Translations under genes and position numbers: made by a program | Assembly: GCA_030562195.1 (NCBI GenBank) | Contig: CM060201.1 | Coordinates: 26,270,067-26,334,066, forward strand | Direction: 5' to 3' | Length of the DNA stretch: 64,000 nt | From: Nipponacmea schrenckii | Lineage: Eukaryota; Mollusca; Gastropoda; Lottiidae | The notes under the pieces: generated by a model | Databases searched by the model: none | The model's input: only the letters and a program-made list of their open reading frames with translations | Told to the model about the DNA's origin: nothing | Shown: piece by piece, positions 50,040 through 62,600 of the stretch | How positions within the stretch are numbered: the stretch's first letter is position 1 | How the letters are laid out: each line of letters starts with the position of its first letter

Positions 50040-51850
50040 TTACTGGGTGAAATGAGATGACATAACTGGGTGAAAAAAGAGGATATTTCTAGCGAAGTAT
50101 GAAATAAGATGATATAACTAGGTGAAAGGAGAGGATATCTCCAGTGAAGTGAGAAGATAGACTTGTAACTGGATGAGATGACATAACTGGTGAAGTGAGA
50201 TGACAGACCTAGGGTAAATAACCGATATAACTGGGTGAAATGAGATGATAGAACTGGGGTATACGAGACGGTATAACTGGGTGAAAGGAGAGGATATATC
50301 TAGCGAAGTGAGAAAACTGACCTGGGTAATGAGACGGTATAACTGGGTGAAAGGAGAGGATATCTCCAGTGAAGTGAGAAGGTAGACTTTAGTGAAGTGA
50401 GAAGATATAACTGTGTGAAATGAGAAGATATAACTGGTGAAATGAGAAGATATAACTGTGTGGAATGAGAAGATATAACTGGGTGAAATAAGAAGATAAA
50501 ACTGTGTGGAATGAGAAGATATAACTGTGTGGAATGAGAAGATATAACTGTGTGAAGTGAGAAGATATAACTGTGTGGAATGAGAAGATATAACTGGGTG
50601 AAATGAGAAGATATAACTGTGTGGAATGAGAAGATATAACTGTGTGGAATGAGAAGATATAACTGGGTGAAATGAGAAGATATAACTGTGTGGAATGAGA
50701 AGATATAACTGGGTGAAATGAGAAGATATAACCGCGTGGAATGAGAAGATATAACTGTGTGGAATGAGAAGATATAACTGGGTGAAATGAGAAGATAAAG
50801 CTTTGTGAAATTAGAAGATATAACTGGGTGAAATGAGATGACATAACTGCGTGAAATGAGAATATATAACTTAGTGAAGTGAGAAGATATAACTGGGTGG
50901 AATGAGAAGATATAACTGGGTGAAATGAGATGATAGACCTAGGGTAAACGAGTCGGTATAACTGGGTGAAAGGAGAGGATATCTCTAGCGAAGTGAGAAG
51001 ATAAAACTGGGTGAAATGAGATGATAGACCTGGGTAAATGAGACGGTATAACTGGGTGAAAGGAGATGATATCCCCATTGATATGAGAAGGAACTTAGTG
51101 AAGTAAGATGATAGGCCTAGGTTAGATGAGACGATATAACTGGGTGAAGGGAGAGGATATCTCCAGTGAAGTGAGAAGATATCTCTAGTGAAGTCAGAAG
51201 ATATAACCGGGTGAAATGAGATGACAGACTTGGGTTAGATGAGACGATATAACTGGGTGAAGGGATATCTCCAGAAAAGTGAGAAGATATCTCTAGTGAA
51301 TTGAGAAGATATCTCTAGTGAGGTGAGAAGATATACATGTAACTGGATGAGATGACATAACTGGGTTAAGTGAGATGATCGACATGGGGTAAATGAGACG
51401 ATATAACTGGGTGAAGTGAGATGAAAAACCTGGGTTAAAAGAGACGATATAACTGGGTGAAGGGGGGGGGATATCTCCATTAAAGTGAGAAGATATTTCC
51501 AGTGAAGTGAGAAGATATCTCTAGTGAAGTAAGACGATATAACTGGGTGAATTGAGATGATAGACCTGGGTTGAATGAGACGATATAACTAGATGAAGGC
51601 GATATCTCCAATGAAGTGAGAAGATATCTGCAGTGAAGTGAGAAGATATCTCCATTGAAGTGGGAAGATATCTGCAGTGAAGTGAGAAGATATAACTGGG
51701 TGAAATGAAAAAAAAACGTATCTGGGTTTTGCGAGATGATAGAACTTGATAAAGTAAGAAGATATAACTGGGTGAAGTGAGAAATATAACTGCATGAACA
51801 GAGATGATAGAATTGGGCGAAGTGAGAAAATTCTATAGGGTGGGGTGGAA
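50040..51850. repeat. 23-bp minisatellite, about 1.8 kb
   Basis: Unit GAGAAGATATAACTGTGTGGAAT with variants (TGGGTGAAAT, TCTCTAGTGAAG). The most regular part is 50390-50900. A 229-codon open frame on the minus strand (HFTQLYLL repeats) is a by-product of the array. Confidence 0.95.
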
Positions 51851-52785
51851 TGGGCGAATAAGGATCATACATTGGTTTCTCAACATTTTGTTTTGTATAA
51901 TCTTTTATACTTTTTTACTGTATAGTTTTTGTAAGAATTCCTGGGATATAGTTGAGATAAGCATCTGTGTGGTTCTTTAAAACAGTAAGCAACTTATTGG
52001 GCAACAATCAGCATTGTGTAATGATTGTTTGATGTCCGGGAGAGCCTATTTTCAATCGTCCATTTTGGCATGACCGGCATATAGAACCGAATCGACAGAT
52101 ATATAAAATCTAATATACTAAAATATCAAAAATTTGTTTGAAATTCCTTATACTTTCAAAATTCACTTGACCATCCACCTTAGGCGTACAGCATTAGAGT
52201 GATGGTTAGTTGGATTGCTTTTTGAATGCCTAAAAACAATTCTTGATTCTGATTCATAAGAGCATTTTTTATTACAAGAATATCAACAAACTACTTGAAC
52301 TAATTAACTTGTATCAAAAATAGAATAAAACACTACAATAATCATCTAACATGCAAAACAATTAAAAAACATAAAGTAAAAATACTTCAACATAAACAAT
52401 TTTTGGTCATAAGATTGCTGCATAGATTCATAAAAATCCCAGAAGGTTGTGACACAAGTATTGTGTTGAAGGCTGTTCAAAGTGCAATTACGCAATATTT
52501 GGGGATTGATTCTACATAAATAGTCTAGTTCTTCTAGAGACTATCAATATAGGTTCAAGACCCAAAACTGGCCAACCATGGTTTTAATTGCATAAGATAA
52601 AAAGTGATACTCTAGTAGTTAATAACATCTGAGAAATCCAGACAAAGGGTACTATTGCTTGAAGGCACTGTCAGATATGGTATAAGATCAATATATTCAA
52701 GGAATGAATATTGAATAATTATATCTATATATTATGCAGAATAACTATGTATATATTTTATCTACTGTTACAAAAAGGATATATG

Positions 52786-53205
52786 TTAAAGGAATAGTAA
52801 GCTTTGAGAATTTAAAATCACTGATGATAAAAAAAACACATGAAGTGAGGAAACCATATAAAGAAAAAATATCGCGATGAACTGATATCATTCACAATAT
52901 CTTTATCAAATACAAACACAGAAATAGACCACTGGCAGTTATGTGTTTTCATCATTTGAAGCATCAAAATTAAGATAGCGGTATTTCTTAGAAGCTCGAT
53001 TTTTTTTAAATTAAGTTTTCGAGAATAGGGTCCGAATTTTAAGGTGTCTAGCATCTGATATTGAGCGCCAGCCATGCAGCTTTGTTAAAATAATTAGAGA
53101 TTTTGGCAATCAAATGCTATCAAGGCATTTGCTACTCTGGGTGAAAAATTCTAACATTATTTGATTTTTTCTGAAAAAAACAAAACATCCTTACTATTCC
53201 TTTAA
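52786..53205. mobile_element. Second TTAA-flanked MITE family
   Basis: TTAA then AGGAATAGTAAG on the left, and CTTACTATTCCT then TTAA on the right. No related copy was noticed in the window. Open frames inside it look incidental. Confidence 0.8.
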
Positions 53206-53749
53206 ATTAACCACATGCTTTGCAGATCATTGTTTGTATAGGCTAAAAAATCTTATCAAGTTAAATCATTTGACTGAATTTAAAGTTGTTCAATAGGTTA
53301 AAAATCTTTCAAATTTTTGAGGATTGTGGAAGGAAAAATTTGAAGGAAAAACCCTTTGAAAGATAAAATTTTGGGACGCAGTTTTGAATTAATTTCTTGG
53401 GAATAGCATATTTCGCGTTGAATTAACAGTCTGGTCTGCGAAAAACCCCAAAAATATTCCAGCCAAAGTTGATTAACAGGAAGCAGGATAACCCAAAAAT
53501 CAACAGCCAAAAAAAAAAATATTGGAAAGCCCATACTGGACATGGGAAAACCTCCTTTAAAGTTCCAATATAGGCGGGGCAGAATAAACCCATCGTTGCC
53601 TCCGCAAACGGGAAAAATTTATTTCCATTAAGTCCCATTCGGAAAAACACGACTTTAAGTTAGTATATATGGATATACCATTTCTGACATTTATTAACTC
53701 GATGTTTCACATGCTCATACACTGTATTAGAGTAATGCTTTCACATGTT

Positions 53750-54175
53750 ATAATGAAAAATCTTTACTGGACAAAAGCTTATCTTCAAGAAGGGAGATAA
53801 CACAGAATTTTCCAAAGTACATTATGGTTATTACAAAAAGGTTTAATAGCTATCTGTTATTATATTAGGTCAATATTTCCAAGATATTTAAAAGTAGATT
53901 ACCATTACTTTTTTTCCAAAGTAATCCAACAAGTTTTCTACTTTTCTAATAATGTTATTTTTAACCAATCAAAATGTTTTATGTACAATCAATTACATTT
54001 TAAATGACGAATTATGAAAATCTTTACCCAAAAAAGCCATATGATTAAATTATATAATAGTGATTCTCATGGTCGGATTACCATGATTGGGTGCTACAAA
54101 AAATTGAATGCCATTTCCATAGAAACTTGTATGAGAATGTGAAATTTTGAGTTTATAAATGTCAGAAATAGTATA
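53750..54175. repeat. Dispersed repeat, copy 1
   Basis: AATCTTTACTGGACAAAAGC, TTATTACAAAAAGGTTTAAT, CCAATCAAAATGTTTTATGT and GTGATTCTCATGGTCGGATT are found in the same order at 54975-55360. Confidence 0.85.
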
Positions 54176-54452
54176 TCTATATATCTAGTGCTTCTTTGAG
54201 ATAAAAAAAAAGTTGTAATTAACTATAACTATTCAGTACCAGACCAATAGAGGGTAAGTATTCTGTTGTTCTTTCTGAATAGTGTTACAGGTAGCTTGAA
54301 TATTAACTTTTCTCAACAAGTAAGTCTTCATTAGCCAAGTAGGTGCAGAAGAGTAGGACATGAAACTCCATCATTCATTTCATTTCCACTAGTAAGTAAA
54401 CATAGCTTTGAAATTTTAAAAAATTCTTGGCAACTAGGAGCTTTATACTTAC

Positions 54453-57400
54453 AGTCAATCTTGCACAGAACACTGTGCGTTTGTCCTTGTCAAATCTAAA
54501 GGTTGATGCAAACCAAGTTAAAACACAAAATCCAACATTAAAACTTCCCATTAAGGCAAAAAAATGCTGATGAGCTAAATCTTTACCCTATAAATAAATT
54601 CAAAAACAAAATAAACAGATAGCATTTTTATATAAGTCAAAGATATTTCTGATCATTTGGTCTAAATAAAAGAGAAAGAAACAAGGACAACAACTTAGGT
54701 TCACAAGTCCACCGTGACAGGGATCCTTTCTACCAGCTGGTCCTTGGCCAAACCTCTTGGCATAGATCTTTTACAGCTGGGTGAACAGGAATTATGAGAG
54801 AAGATGACTTATTCAAGGTCATTGGACTTTCACAATTCGATTGAGATTAGAACTCATGTCTGACATATTCAACCTATCCAAGCAAATGACATCAAGACAT
54901 GACGAACCAACCATCTCACCGCTGTGCTATAGAATCCCCCCAAAAAATATGAGCTGTAATTTTTTGTATTTATTCTTCCATGAAATATCTTTACTGGACA
55001 AAAGATTATCTTCAAGAGGAGAAATAACACAGAATTTTACAAACTATATAATGGTTATTACAAAAATGTTTAATAGCTATAGGTAATTATTGGTCAATAT
55101 ATCAAACATAATACAAACTGGATTACCATTTAATTGCACTTTTTTGTCATTTCCATAGTAATCTAACAAATATCCTGTGACAGCCCTATTTTCTAATAAT
55201 GTTATTTTCAACCAATCAAAATGATTTATGTACAATCAATTACATTTTAAATGAAGAATTATGAAATATTTCAAAAAAGAGCAATGTGATTATAAAAGTG
55301 ATTCTCATGGTCAGGAGGTTATCATGATTGGATGCTACAAAAAGTCGAATGCGACTTCTAAAGAGAACTTGTCAGATTGCAATGAAGATCAAGGTAAAAT
55401 AATTATAATCTAATTCATGTATTATTGTGTAAAATTATTATGTATTTAAAAAATTGCTAGAAAAAGTGACTTACGGAAGGGAGAATAAGCCATGGAACAA
55501 AGACATCAGGTACAGCACCTAAGGCATGGAGTATGGTATCCAACACATAATATTTCTTTACACCATCAGTGCTGGGCTTACGACTAGGTTTTTCCAACTC
55601 ATTTTGAAACAACTGATAACTCAGTCCTACTAACCATACAGCACTAAGTGCCATTGAATACAACATATGCTACGAAAGAAAAATATTAAAGTTTGCAGAT
55701 CAGTTGTATCAATGACATTTCAAAGTAATCTGAAATATCTGCCTCTGTTCTTACTTCTCATAAATATTTTGACAGTTATTGGTTGGAGCAGTCAGAAAAA
55801 CAAGTCATAGTATAAAATTTCCTTTACTTTGGTTGTTATTTAGTAATGGGCATAACTGTAACTTTCTGTGTTGGCCACACATGATTCTGCAACCCTTAAA
55901 ATTTTGGCTGCAGTTTAAATGGCCAGCAAGAAGACAGATTTGTATATGAAACTTTGATGGAACTTTAGACGTGTGAAATGATGTACAACTCCAGTTTCTA
56001 AAATTTGTTTTTATCGTTCACCTAGAACAGAACTTCTCAACTTTTTTTATGATATTCTCTCCTTGGAGGAATATTTTGTAAGTTGTACCCCAAATTTTGG
56101 CGGTTTAGTGACCTAGGAGAGCAAGCTCCACAGGCTCGAAGCCACTGGACAATGTTCTAGGAAGCGATCTCCTGCCAAGGAAATTTTAAAAATTAGGAAC
56201 AATTTCTGTGCATCTGAGACCATTCCTGGCAACCATCTCCTTACATTGGGGCGCCCCCTTAACTTGGATAAGCTTGATCTGTGCCTAGAAACACATCCTT
56301 CAATGCTTATAGTTTGAAGTATATTCTCTATTTTTCAGTCATTCCCCTATCCCCCCCCCCCTTCCTTCCAAATTCCTCCCCAATTCCCCCTCCCCTTCCT
56401 TCTAAATTCCACCCTAATTCCCCCATCCTTTCAAATATACCTCAAATTCACCCTGGGGGTCCATATAGACCTCAGTTGAGAAACATTGACCTAGAGGAAC
56501 GAGTAATAAAAAGTACAGCATTAATTGCCTTTTGGGGCACACACATTCATCTGGCAGTTTGAAGATAAAATTAAAATGTCTTTTCTATAAGACAAGGGGC
56601 TGAAGATTTGTCATACAAAATACTTACAAAATCAGTATAATTTGAGCTGTGCATTATCCTGTCAAATATATTACGAACTGTAGCTAGACCAAATGCCTGA
56701 AAAATTATTGAAGTATTACACTCTTTCTTTGGACAGAAGGTGATGTGAACTAAGCTAATTTAAATGAAGATAGCTTACCATACAAGGTAATATTATGTTC
56801 ACTGGCAGCATTGAATTTGAATAAAAACCTTACAGTACAGTAACAATCAACCTGTAGTTATACACTTAGGGATGAAAATGTACAATATTACTAAGTTTCA
56901 TTAATATCTGACAAGAATTATACCTTATAACAAGGCAATAACTCATTAAATATTTTTTTTGGTCTTTTTTGATTATTCTAGGGTGATAATAAATAATTTT
57001 AGCAAGTTTCGTCAAAATCTGAAAAGAATTCAATAGGGTTCATCCTTGGGTGATATCAAACAATTTCAGCAAATTTCATAAATCACATTTTCCAAAGATT
57101 TTACAAGCTAAAACAAGGGTAATAACTGATACTAAATATTTTTCGATTTATCTGATTTTCAATAGGGTTCATCCTCGGGTAATTACAAATACTCATGCAG
57201 AGTTTTATCAGAATTCATCTAGAAATGTACTTTCTAGAGTGTTTTCGAGCTAAAATTGAACATGTTTTCAAGAACAAGGGCAATATCTCATATTAAATAT
57301 TTTTTGATTTCGCTGATTATCAATAGGGTTCCTCCTTGAGTTATTACGCACTCTCACACCAAGTTTTATCATAATCCATTTAGAATCGCAGATTTCATGT

Positions 57401-59427
57401 GGGTGTATAAAAAGGGAGGAATACAATATGTTACTTTCTTTTTGTTTGCGCCAGATTATGTTAGTGTGGATGGACAATGCTGATCAGTGTACAATAAGAA
57501 AAATTGATTTTATTTAATATTTCATGTCATGTAGATAGTTTTTCCACATCAGTCCCACTATCCTGCATCACTGATAAGAGTAAACTGGGTTGAAAAAACT
57601 GCAGATATCATCTCCATTTAAGCCTCGATCAATTTCCAGACACTTGGGATAGCAACCTGCAAACTCCTTAAAAGCTAAGACAACTCATCTCGCTTCAAAT
57701 AGTTAACCTATCAGTGAGTTTTGCATATCAGTACTTAATTTGCCTCTCAATAGGAATGCATGACCAAAATAAAGCCTACAGTTTCACTAAACGTAGATAC
57801 TCTGACATGCCTCTTAAAAACTTGAAAATGTGAAGAATCATTAATTTACATACTATTGTCCTGGACCACAGTAGAGTTCTGATAGTATTTCTATCTTTTG
57901 AATTTCTGAAAGTAAATAAAACAGTTGCCATGGCAATCATTCCACAACCAGTTAATCTCATAAAATAAATGTGCATTCCATCTAGTTTCACACCATCAGT
58001 CTGTAAATAAAGAGAAAAAAAAGTTAGATAATCTTAAAGGGGCCCAGGCTTGATTTTTAGGGGTCGTTTTGGGCCTTTTTTACATTTAAACAGTCCTCAG
58101 AAATATTCAAGCTCTGAGAAAATAGCAAAATACCTTGAAATATGCCTCAAACAAAAAATTTCACTTTTCATTTTTTTTCCGTGCTGTATGCGGCTGGTCT
58201 CCAGTCAGTCTGAAAATTGTGTGTCCTGTTGACAAAGTCAACAATTGAAAAATGCGTTGTAATCTGTTTATATAGATTGCACGACGGGAAGGATAACTTT
58301 TTGATTATCAAGACGAACCGTTTTCCAATATGGCGGGACGTTTGTAATTTCTTAAGTCATTATGATTTTTCAAACACAGATAATTATGGATACACATGGA
58401 TTTGAAGGCTCAAATTTCAAAGGTAAGTTCTGTAGACTATTTCTGATTAGCTAACCAAAAGATTTCATGTGTTTGAGGCTGTCGGATGATTGTCCGAAAC
58501 AAATAAAGCCTGGGCCGCTTTAAAAGAAATAATCCAGAGAAACCTAATTCTAGCTAACTATATTGTCACTTCTCAACTTTATAAATCCAGTGTCAATGTG
58601 TAATATAGAAACCTACCTCTAAGTCAAAGATCAGCGAGGGTAGAAACACCATGGCAATTCCAGTCAAACCTGTCAAAATACTGTCTCCAAGCATCCATAC
58701 ACTGGTATCTCTCAAAGCCAATATGGCAGTTATTGCCACAAAGGCCAGAAAACGCACGACATCATAAATCCCCAACATCTTTATTAAACAGTCTTTTCGG
58801 TACTTTTCTAAAACAATAAATAAGTAGGATGAGTAAAAGTTCTTCTTTTATAATTCAGTCGGTGCTAGATGGATGGCGCGCGCTTAAAAATGTAAACAAA
58901 AGGGGCGTTCGAAATATGTATTTATTGGTTATTTTAATAAAATGTTTAAAAGCTTAGAGAAACTAAAATCAATCATTATATTGAAATTCAATTTTTTCAG
59001 GGTGTATCATGAATTGCTTTAAAAATGTTGGTGTTATTTTTATTAGTAGATCTACTTGTAGTTTTAAAAAAAGTCAATGAATCGAACGCATTACAAATAA
59101 ATATAGACAGGATCAACTAGACACTAAGAGTGACGCAACTATTAAAATTTCTTACCAATCTAACATTGCATATTAAAGTTTGTGGTTTGATTTATTTATA
59201 TAAACGTTAAATAAATAACTCTTCACTTTTTCACGTTTTATGACGCAATTCAGCAATCAATTCTATCTCATTGACGGAGTGACGGGCTCACTGACATACT
59301 GACGTATGAGTTAGCCCTTACCCCTGGAAAATGCCAGCTAACGTAGGCCTACGTAGGTGTAGTGTATGGACGTTTCTGTGGAGTGGCACTTTCTAGAGCC
59401 TTCATCGCTGACCTTACCTGCTGGCAT
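54453..59427 (-). CDS. Unrecognised multipass membrane protein with internal repeat, 3'-incomplete
   Basis: I do not recognise this family. Exons found: 59418-59427 (10-nt first exon, start ATG in CCATGCC, tentative), 58617-58807, 57854-58000, 56628-56696, 55475-55669, 54453-54587; every junction is GT-AG and phases join to 249 codons. The N-terminus would read MPAEKYRKDCLIKMLGIYDV. An alternative is to start at the internal Met, base 58778. The last exon ends at a gtaagt donor and I could not find the next one. Several hydrophobic stretches are visible, e.g. VVRFLAFVAITAILAL, ILTGLTGIAMVFLPSLIF, MALSAVWLVGLSYQLF and ALMGSFNVGFCVLTWF. Two blocks resemble each other: one from DSILTGLTGIAMVFLPSLIF to TFRNSKDRNT, the other from DTILHALGAVPDVFVPWLIL to TFRFDKDKRT, suggesting an internal duplication of about 70 aa. 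No enzyme motif was seen. Protein-coding status is supported by clean exon phasing. Confidence 0.8.
54690..54940 (-). repeat. tRNA-derived SINE, opposite orientation
   Basis: The reverse complement begins TATAGCACAGCGGTGAGATG (A-box-like) and carries the same body as the 30.9-kb copy, including AATAAGTCATCTTC and GAGGTTTGGCCAAGGACC. It lies in the intron between the fifth and sixth identified exons of the unrecognised membrane-protein gene. Confidence 0.7.
54975..55360. repeat. Dispersed repeat, copy 2 (intron of membrane-protein gene)
   Basis: Parallel to 53750-54175 in the same orientation, roughly 85-90% alike by eye, about 1.2 kb away. Confidence 0.85.
56880..57450 (-). repeat. Reversed copy of the 161-bp-unit element (intron of membrane-protein gene)
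   Basis: TTTCAATAGGGTTCATCCT, CTTTCTAGAGTGTTTTCGAG and TTTTCAAGAACAAGGGCAAT are reverse complements of phrases in the 27899-29600 units; about three units. It ends near CATGTGGGTGTAT, the remnant of the head. Confidence 0.8.
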
Positions 59428-60289
59428 GGCATACATATAGGCTTGCCATAAGAGCCAAACTAGCTAACTTTGACAAATAAACCAATTATGTTCAAGTTTT
59501 GGTCTTTTCCTGCTAATTGGTTGTCAGGGACTTTAAAAAAAAACAACCCCAAAAATTAAAATCCATGATTTCATCGTGCTGCTACTACAGGTTTGATCGT
59601 GGCGAAACTTCAAAGTTGGCATTTTTAAAAAAAATGAAAATCGACAATGAAATATGGGTTAAAATCCAATTTTTTGTCTTGAAAATCGATTGGAAATTTT
59701 CGATCAAATTATCATTTAAATAACAAAAACATCGTGTACGCCAAATGACAATACAATACATGTTGCGAATGTAAAATCCTTAGTGGGATAGCTGTTGGAG
59801 GAAAATTTTAAATGTTTTCTCAGATCTGACTCTCTGAATAAGAAAGTGACTTTGTATAATGATTGGTAAATCACTTGATGAATTGATTAAAAGCTTGCAT
59901 TTTACTTATTTCTTTTTTTTTTTACGAATTTCTTTTTTATTAATTTGACTAAAAACATTGGCACTAATCGACAGTCATAAAACAATATTGAAAAGAAGTT
60001 TGAAATGTTTTTATAGGATCCAATGTGGTATGGTAAAATCATTTATCACCTCTTTGAAATTAATTCATAATGCAATACGTAATTGAATAAAAAATTAGTT
60101 TCGGGCCATATATCATCGATTATGCAATTCCTGAACAATGAATACATGAACAATTGAAAAGAAGAACCGTAGTAAATACTGACTTTGAAATGTCCATTAG
60201 AACCTGGAAAAACTAGACAGGAGAGGAGACACAATTTCAATAGACAAAGAATAAAGGTTAATAACTCTTGATAAAACATCATATTTACT

Positions 60290-60850
60290 CTGTTCTGAAT
60301 CGAGAGAAGATTCCTGACATTTTCCGAAATTGGATTGGAAATTTCGCCCACAAATTCAACACAGTGGTCCTCTGAAATAACCGAGAAATCTCGAATGATG
60401 TAATCGAGATTATTGATATTTTCGCCCATTGGATAGGAAATATCTCCTATACATTTAAGACAGAGGTCCTCCGAGAATGATGTAATCGGGATTATTGACA
60501 TTTTTTGAAATTCGATTGGAAGTTTCGCTTATGAATTTAAGATATAGGTCCTCCGAAAATAACCGAGAAATCACGAATTTTTGCTATTTTCCGTAATTGA
60601 ATCAGAAATGTCGCTCACGAATTCAAGACAGAGGTCCTCCGAAAATAACCGAGAAATCCAAAATAATGTAATCGGGATTAATGACAATTTCCGCAAGTTG
60701 TTTGGAAATCTCGTCCTTAAGTTCCAGACAGACGATGCAATCGGGATAATTGATATTTTCCGCAATTGGATAGGAAATGGTGCTTATAAATTCAAGACAG
60801 AGGCCCTCCAAAATTATCCGGGAAGTCCCGAATGATGTAATCGGGATAAC
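60290..60850. repeat. Minisatellite of about 80-120-bp units
   Basis: ATTGGATTGGAAATTTCGC, GACAGAGGTCCTCCGAAAAT and ATGATGTAATCGGGATTATT recur about six times with deletions. The open frames on both strands are built from the repeats. Confidence 0.85.
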
Positions 60851-60894
60851 TGATATTCTATATTTGTGTTTAATATTGACTATTAGTTAAATAA

Positions 60895-61160
60895 GTATTC
60901 ATTCCACACTTTATCAAATTCTAAAAAGCCACAATAAAAATATATTCGGAATTTTAAAAAAAAGTGAGCCAGCGACGATTCCATTCAGTTTTGAGAATAA
61001 TAGCGTCTGGTAAATCAACGCTAAAACATCATTGTGCAATTCAACAGTAGGGGTCAAGGACGCGTGAAAACCCACATGTTAGAGTTACTTCCCTTTATAT
61101 TTACAAGATTTGAAAATCGCTTGATGGATGGCTCAAGCGTTTTATGATTAACTACTTTAT
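60895..61160. mobile_element. Inverted partial copy of the 37.3-kb MITE
   Basis: AAGTGAGCCAGCGACGATTC, TAGGGGTCAAGGACGCGTGA and AAATCGCTTGATGGATGGCT are reverse complements of 37450-37690, nearly identical over about 250 bp. The TTAA ends are missing. Confidence 0.9.
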
Positions 61161-62394
61161 TTGGCTACAAACCAGCGTAAAGTGACTTGACCCAACTTTG
61201 CCAAGCGAGGACAGGGGGATGCGTTAACAGCCGGCTGTTGTATCCTTCTTAAGGACCTTATAATGATGAAGGGTACGGGACTCTTGCCGGGAATTTTTTT
61301 TTATTGTTGAGGAACTCGAAGCATACATCTGACGCAATTTCTAAAGTACATGTATTTGCCTATTGTCAAAATTATCAATTCACTAACACTATATTGTCTT
61401 ATCGCAAATACAAAATAGAAAGAGACTCGGTGCATCAGGCTGGGAGGTACAAAACAGACTGGAAGGCGCATCTCAGACTGGAAGTTTTTTAAATATCGAA
61501 GGCCGGAAATTGGATCTACGACCATTCCTGAGATAATACGTTCACAATGCTCTGCCTCAAAGTTTGTACGAAAATTCCTAGTTTATCAATTCCAGCGCTT
61601 TTTTTCTGCTCACATTTTGAAGATTGAAGCCTGCAAATGAAATCAACGGCTGTTCCCGAATAATGTTTCCTTTTCATCTGATTTTGGAAGAGAATTTCGG
61701 CTAATGGAAGTGCCCGAATGGCATGTCCTATAACAATATTTATTTGGAGAATACAAATTATTCGGGCAGTGATTTCAATTAATAAAATACCGCAGTTATA
61801 GGATAGGATATTTGGGCAAAGATCGTTATTTGAAAAAAAAAAACAGATACATTATATTAGGAATAAGGTCTGGCATGAGTGGATGCTGCACTACCAAAAT
61901 ACATAGGCCTAAATCCAGGTAACAACTATATAGGAATCAAAATATTTATAACCTAAAAACACAGGCAGGCTATAGGCCTACCCAGCTTCAATTAAGTAGC
62001 TGTTGTGGGATGCTATTGCTATAAGATGAAGAATTTCCAGCAAATTTCATCCAACGACTGAAATTTTCTAGCAATAGGTCTAGGCCTAACCATCTGTGAA
62101 GTTATAATATGTTATAGATGTTGTAGGCCTAAATTTAGCGAAATGTTTCAGCTCATCTGATCTTGTGCTGTGTTTCAAGGGTAACCCAAAATGCGCATTT
62201 ATGATAGACTTAATTCAAAATTACTTTAGAAATTTGTGGTGTGAAAAATATGTATTATTATTTCTTAAATTTAAAATTCAAGTCTTTGTCTCCGGCTGTA
62301 TAAGTGCCAAGACCACGACACTGGTGATTGATATTCGGGACTATCTTGCGTTAACTTGAACTTCTATGACGTCAGCCAATAAAACAAATCGACC

Positions 62395-62600
62395 CAGACG
62401 AAAAAGGCGACGAATAATCGACGATTATATTCGTCGCTATGTCGCCTTTTTCGTTGCTTTGTCGCCCTTTTCGTCGTATTTTTCATCGCCTTTTTTTTCT
62501 ACTCTTGCTTTGTCGACTTTTTCGTCGCCTTTTTCGTCGGGTTTTTCATCGCCTTTTTCTTTAACCTCGTATCGTCGCCTTTTTCGTCGTTGGCGACAAA
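62395..62600. repeat. GTCGCCTTTTTCGTC array with a palindromic start
   Basis: GACGAAAAAGGCGACGAATA pairs with TATTCGTCGC and GTCGCCTTTTTCGT some 20 bases later. Then about seven irregular TTTTTCGTCGCC units follow. It is much richer in CpG than its surroundings. The minus-strand frame would read as EKGDEK repeats. Confidence 0.85.

Larger units (their letters stand above)
45562..54452. other. Intergenic region between GGT and the membrane-protein gene
   Basis: No gene could be supported. Contents: right-half MITE (46090-46293), full MITE (47908-48248), AT-rich non-repetitive sequence (48.3-49.98 kb), 23-bp minisatellite (50.04-51.85 kb), a second MITE family (52786-53205) and a duplicated block near 53.75 kb. 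The missing last exon(s) of the membrane-protein gene may lie in its right part. Confidence 0.6.

Noticed and set aside
50389..51078. 229-codon minus-strand open reading frame
   Set aside because: Made entirely of 23-bp minisatellite units in rotating frames; no start context, domain or exon structure.
52052..52117. Possible last exon of the membrane-protein gene (acceptor TTTTAG, 21 residues, TGA stop)
   Set aside because: Phase fits, but the peptide has no similarity to the expected hydrophobic segment, and such short fits occur by chance.
52818..53075. 85-codon minus-strand frame
   Set aside because: Lies wholly inside the second MITE family; MITEs are non-coding.
53298..53650. Hydrophobic minus-strand frames considered as a missing exon of the membrane-protein gene
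   Set aside because: No acceptor in the right phase and no resemblance to the internal repeat; Phe/Trp richness comes from A-rich complement.
60046..60501. 151-codon minus-strand frame
   Set aside because: The right half is minisatellite; no motif, no splice-supported continuation.
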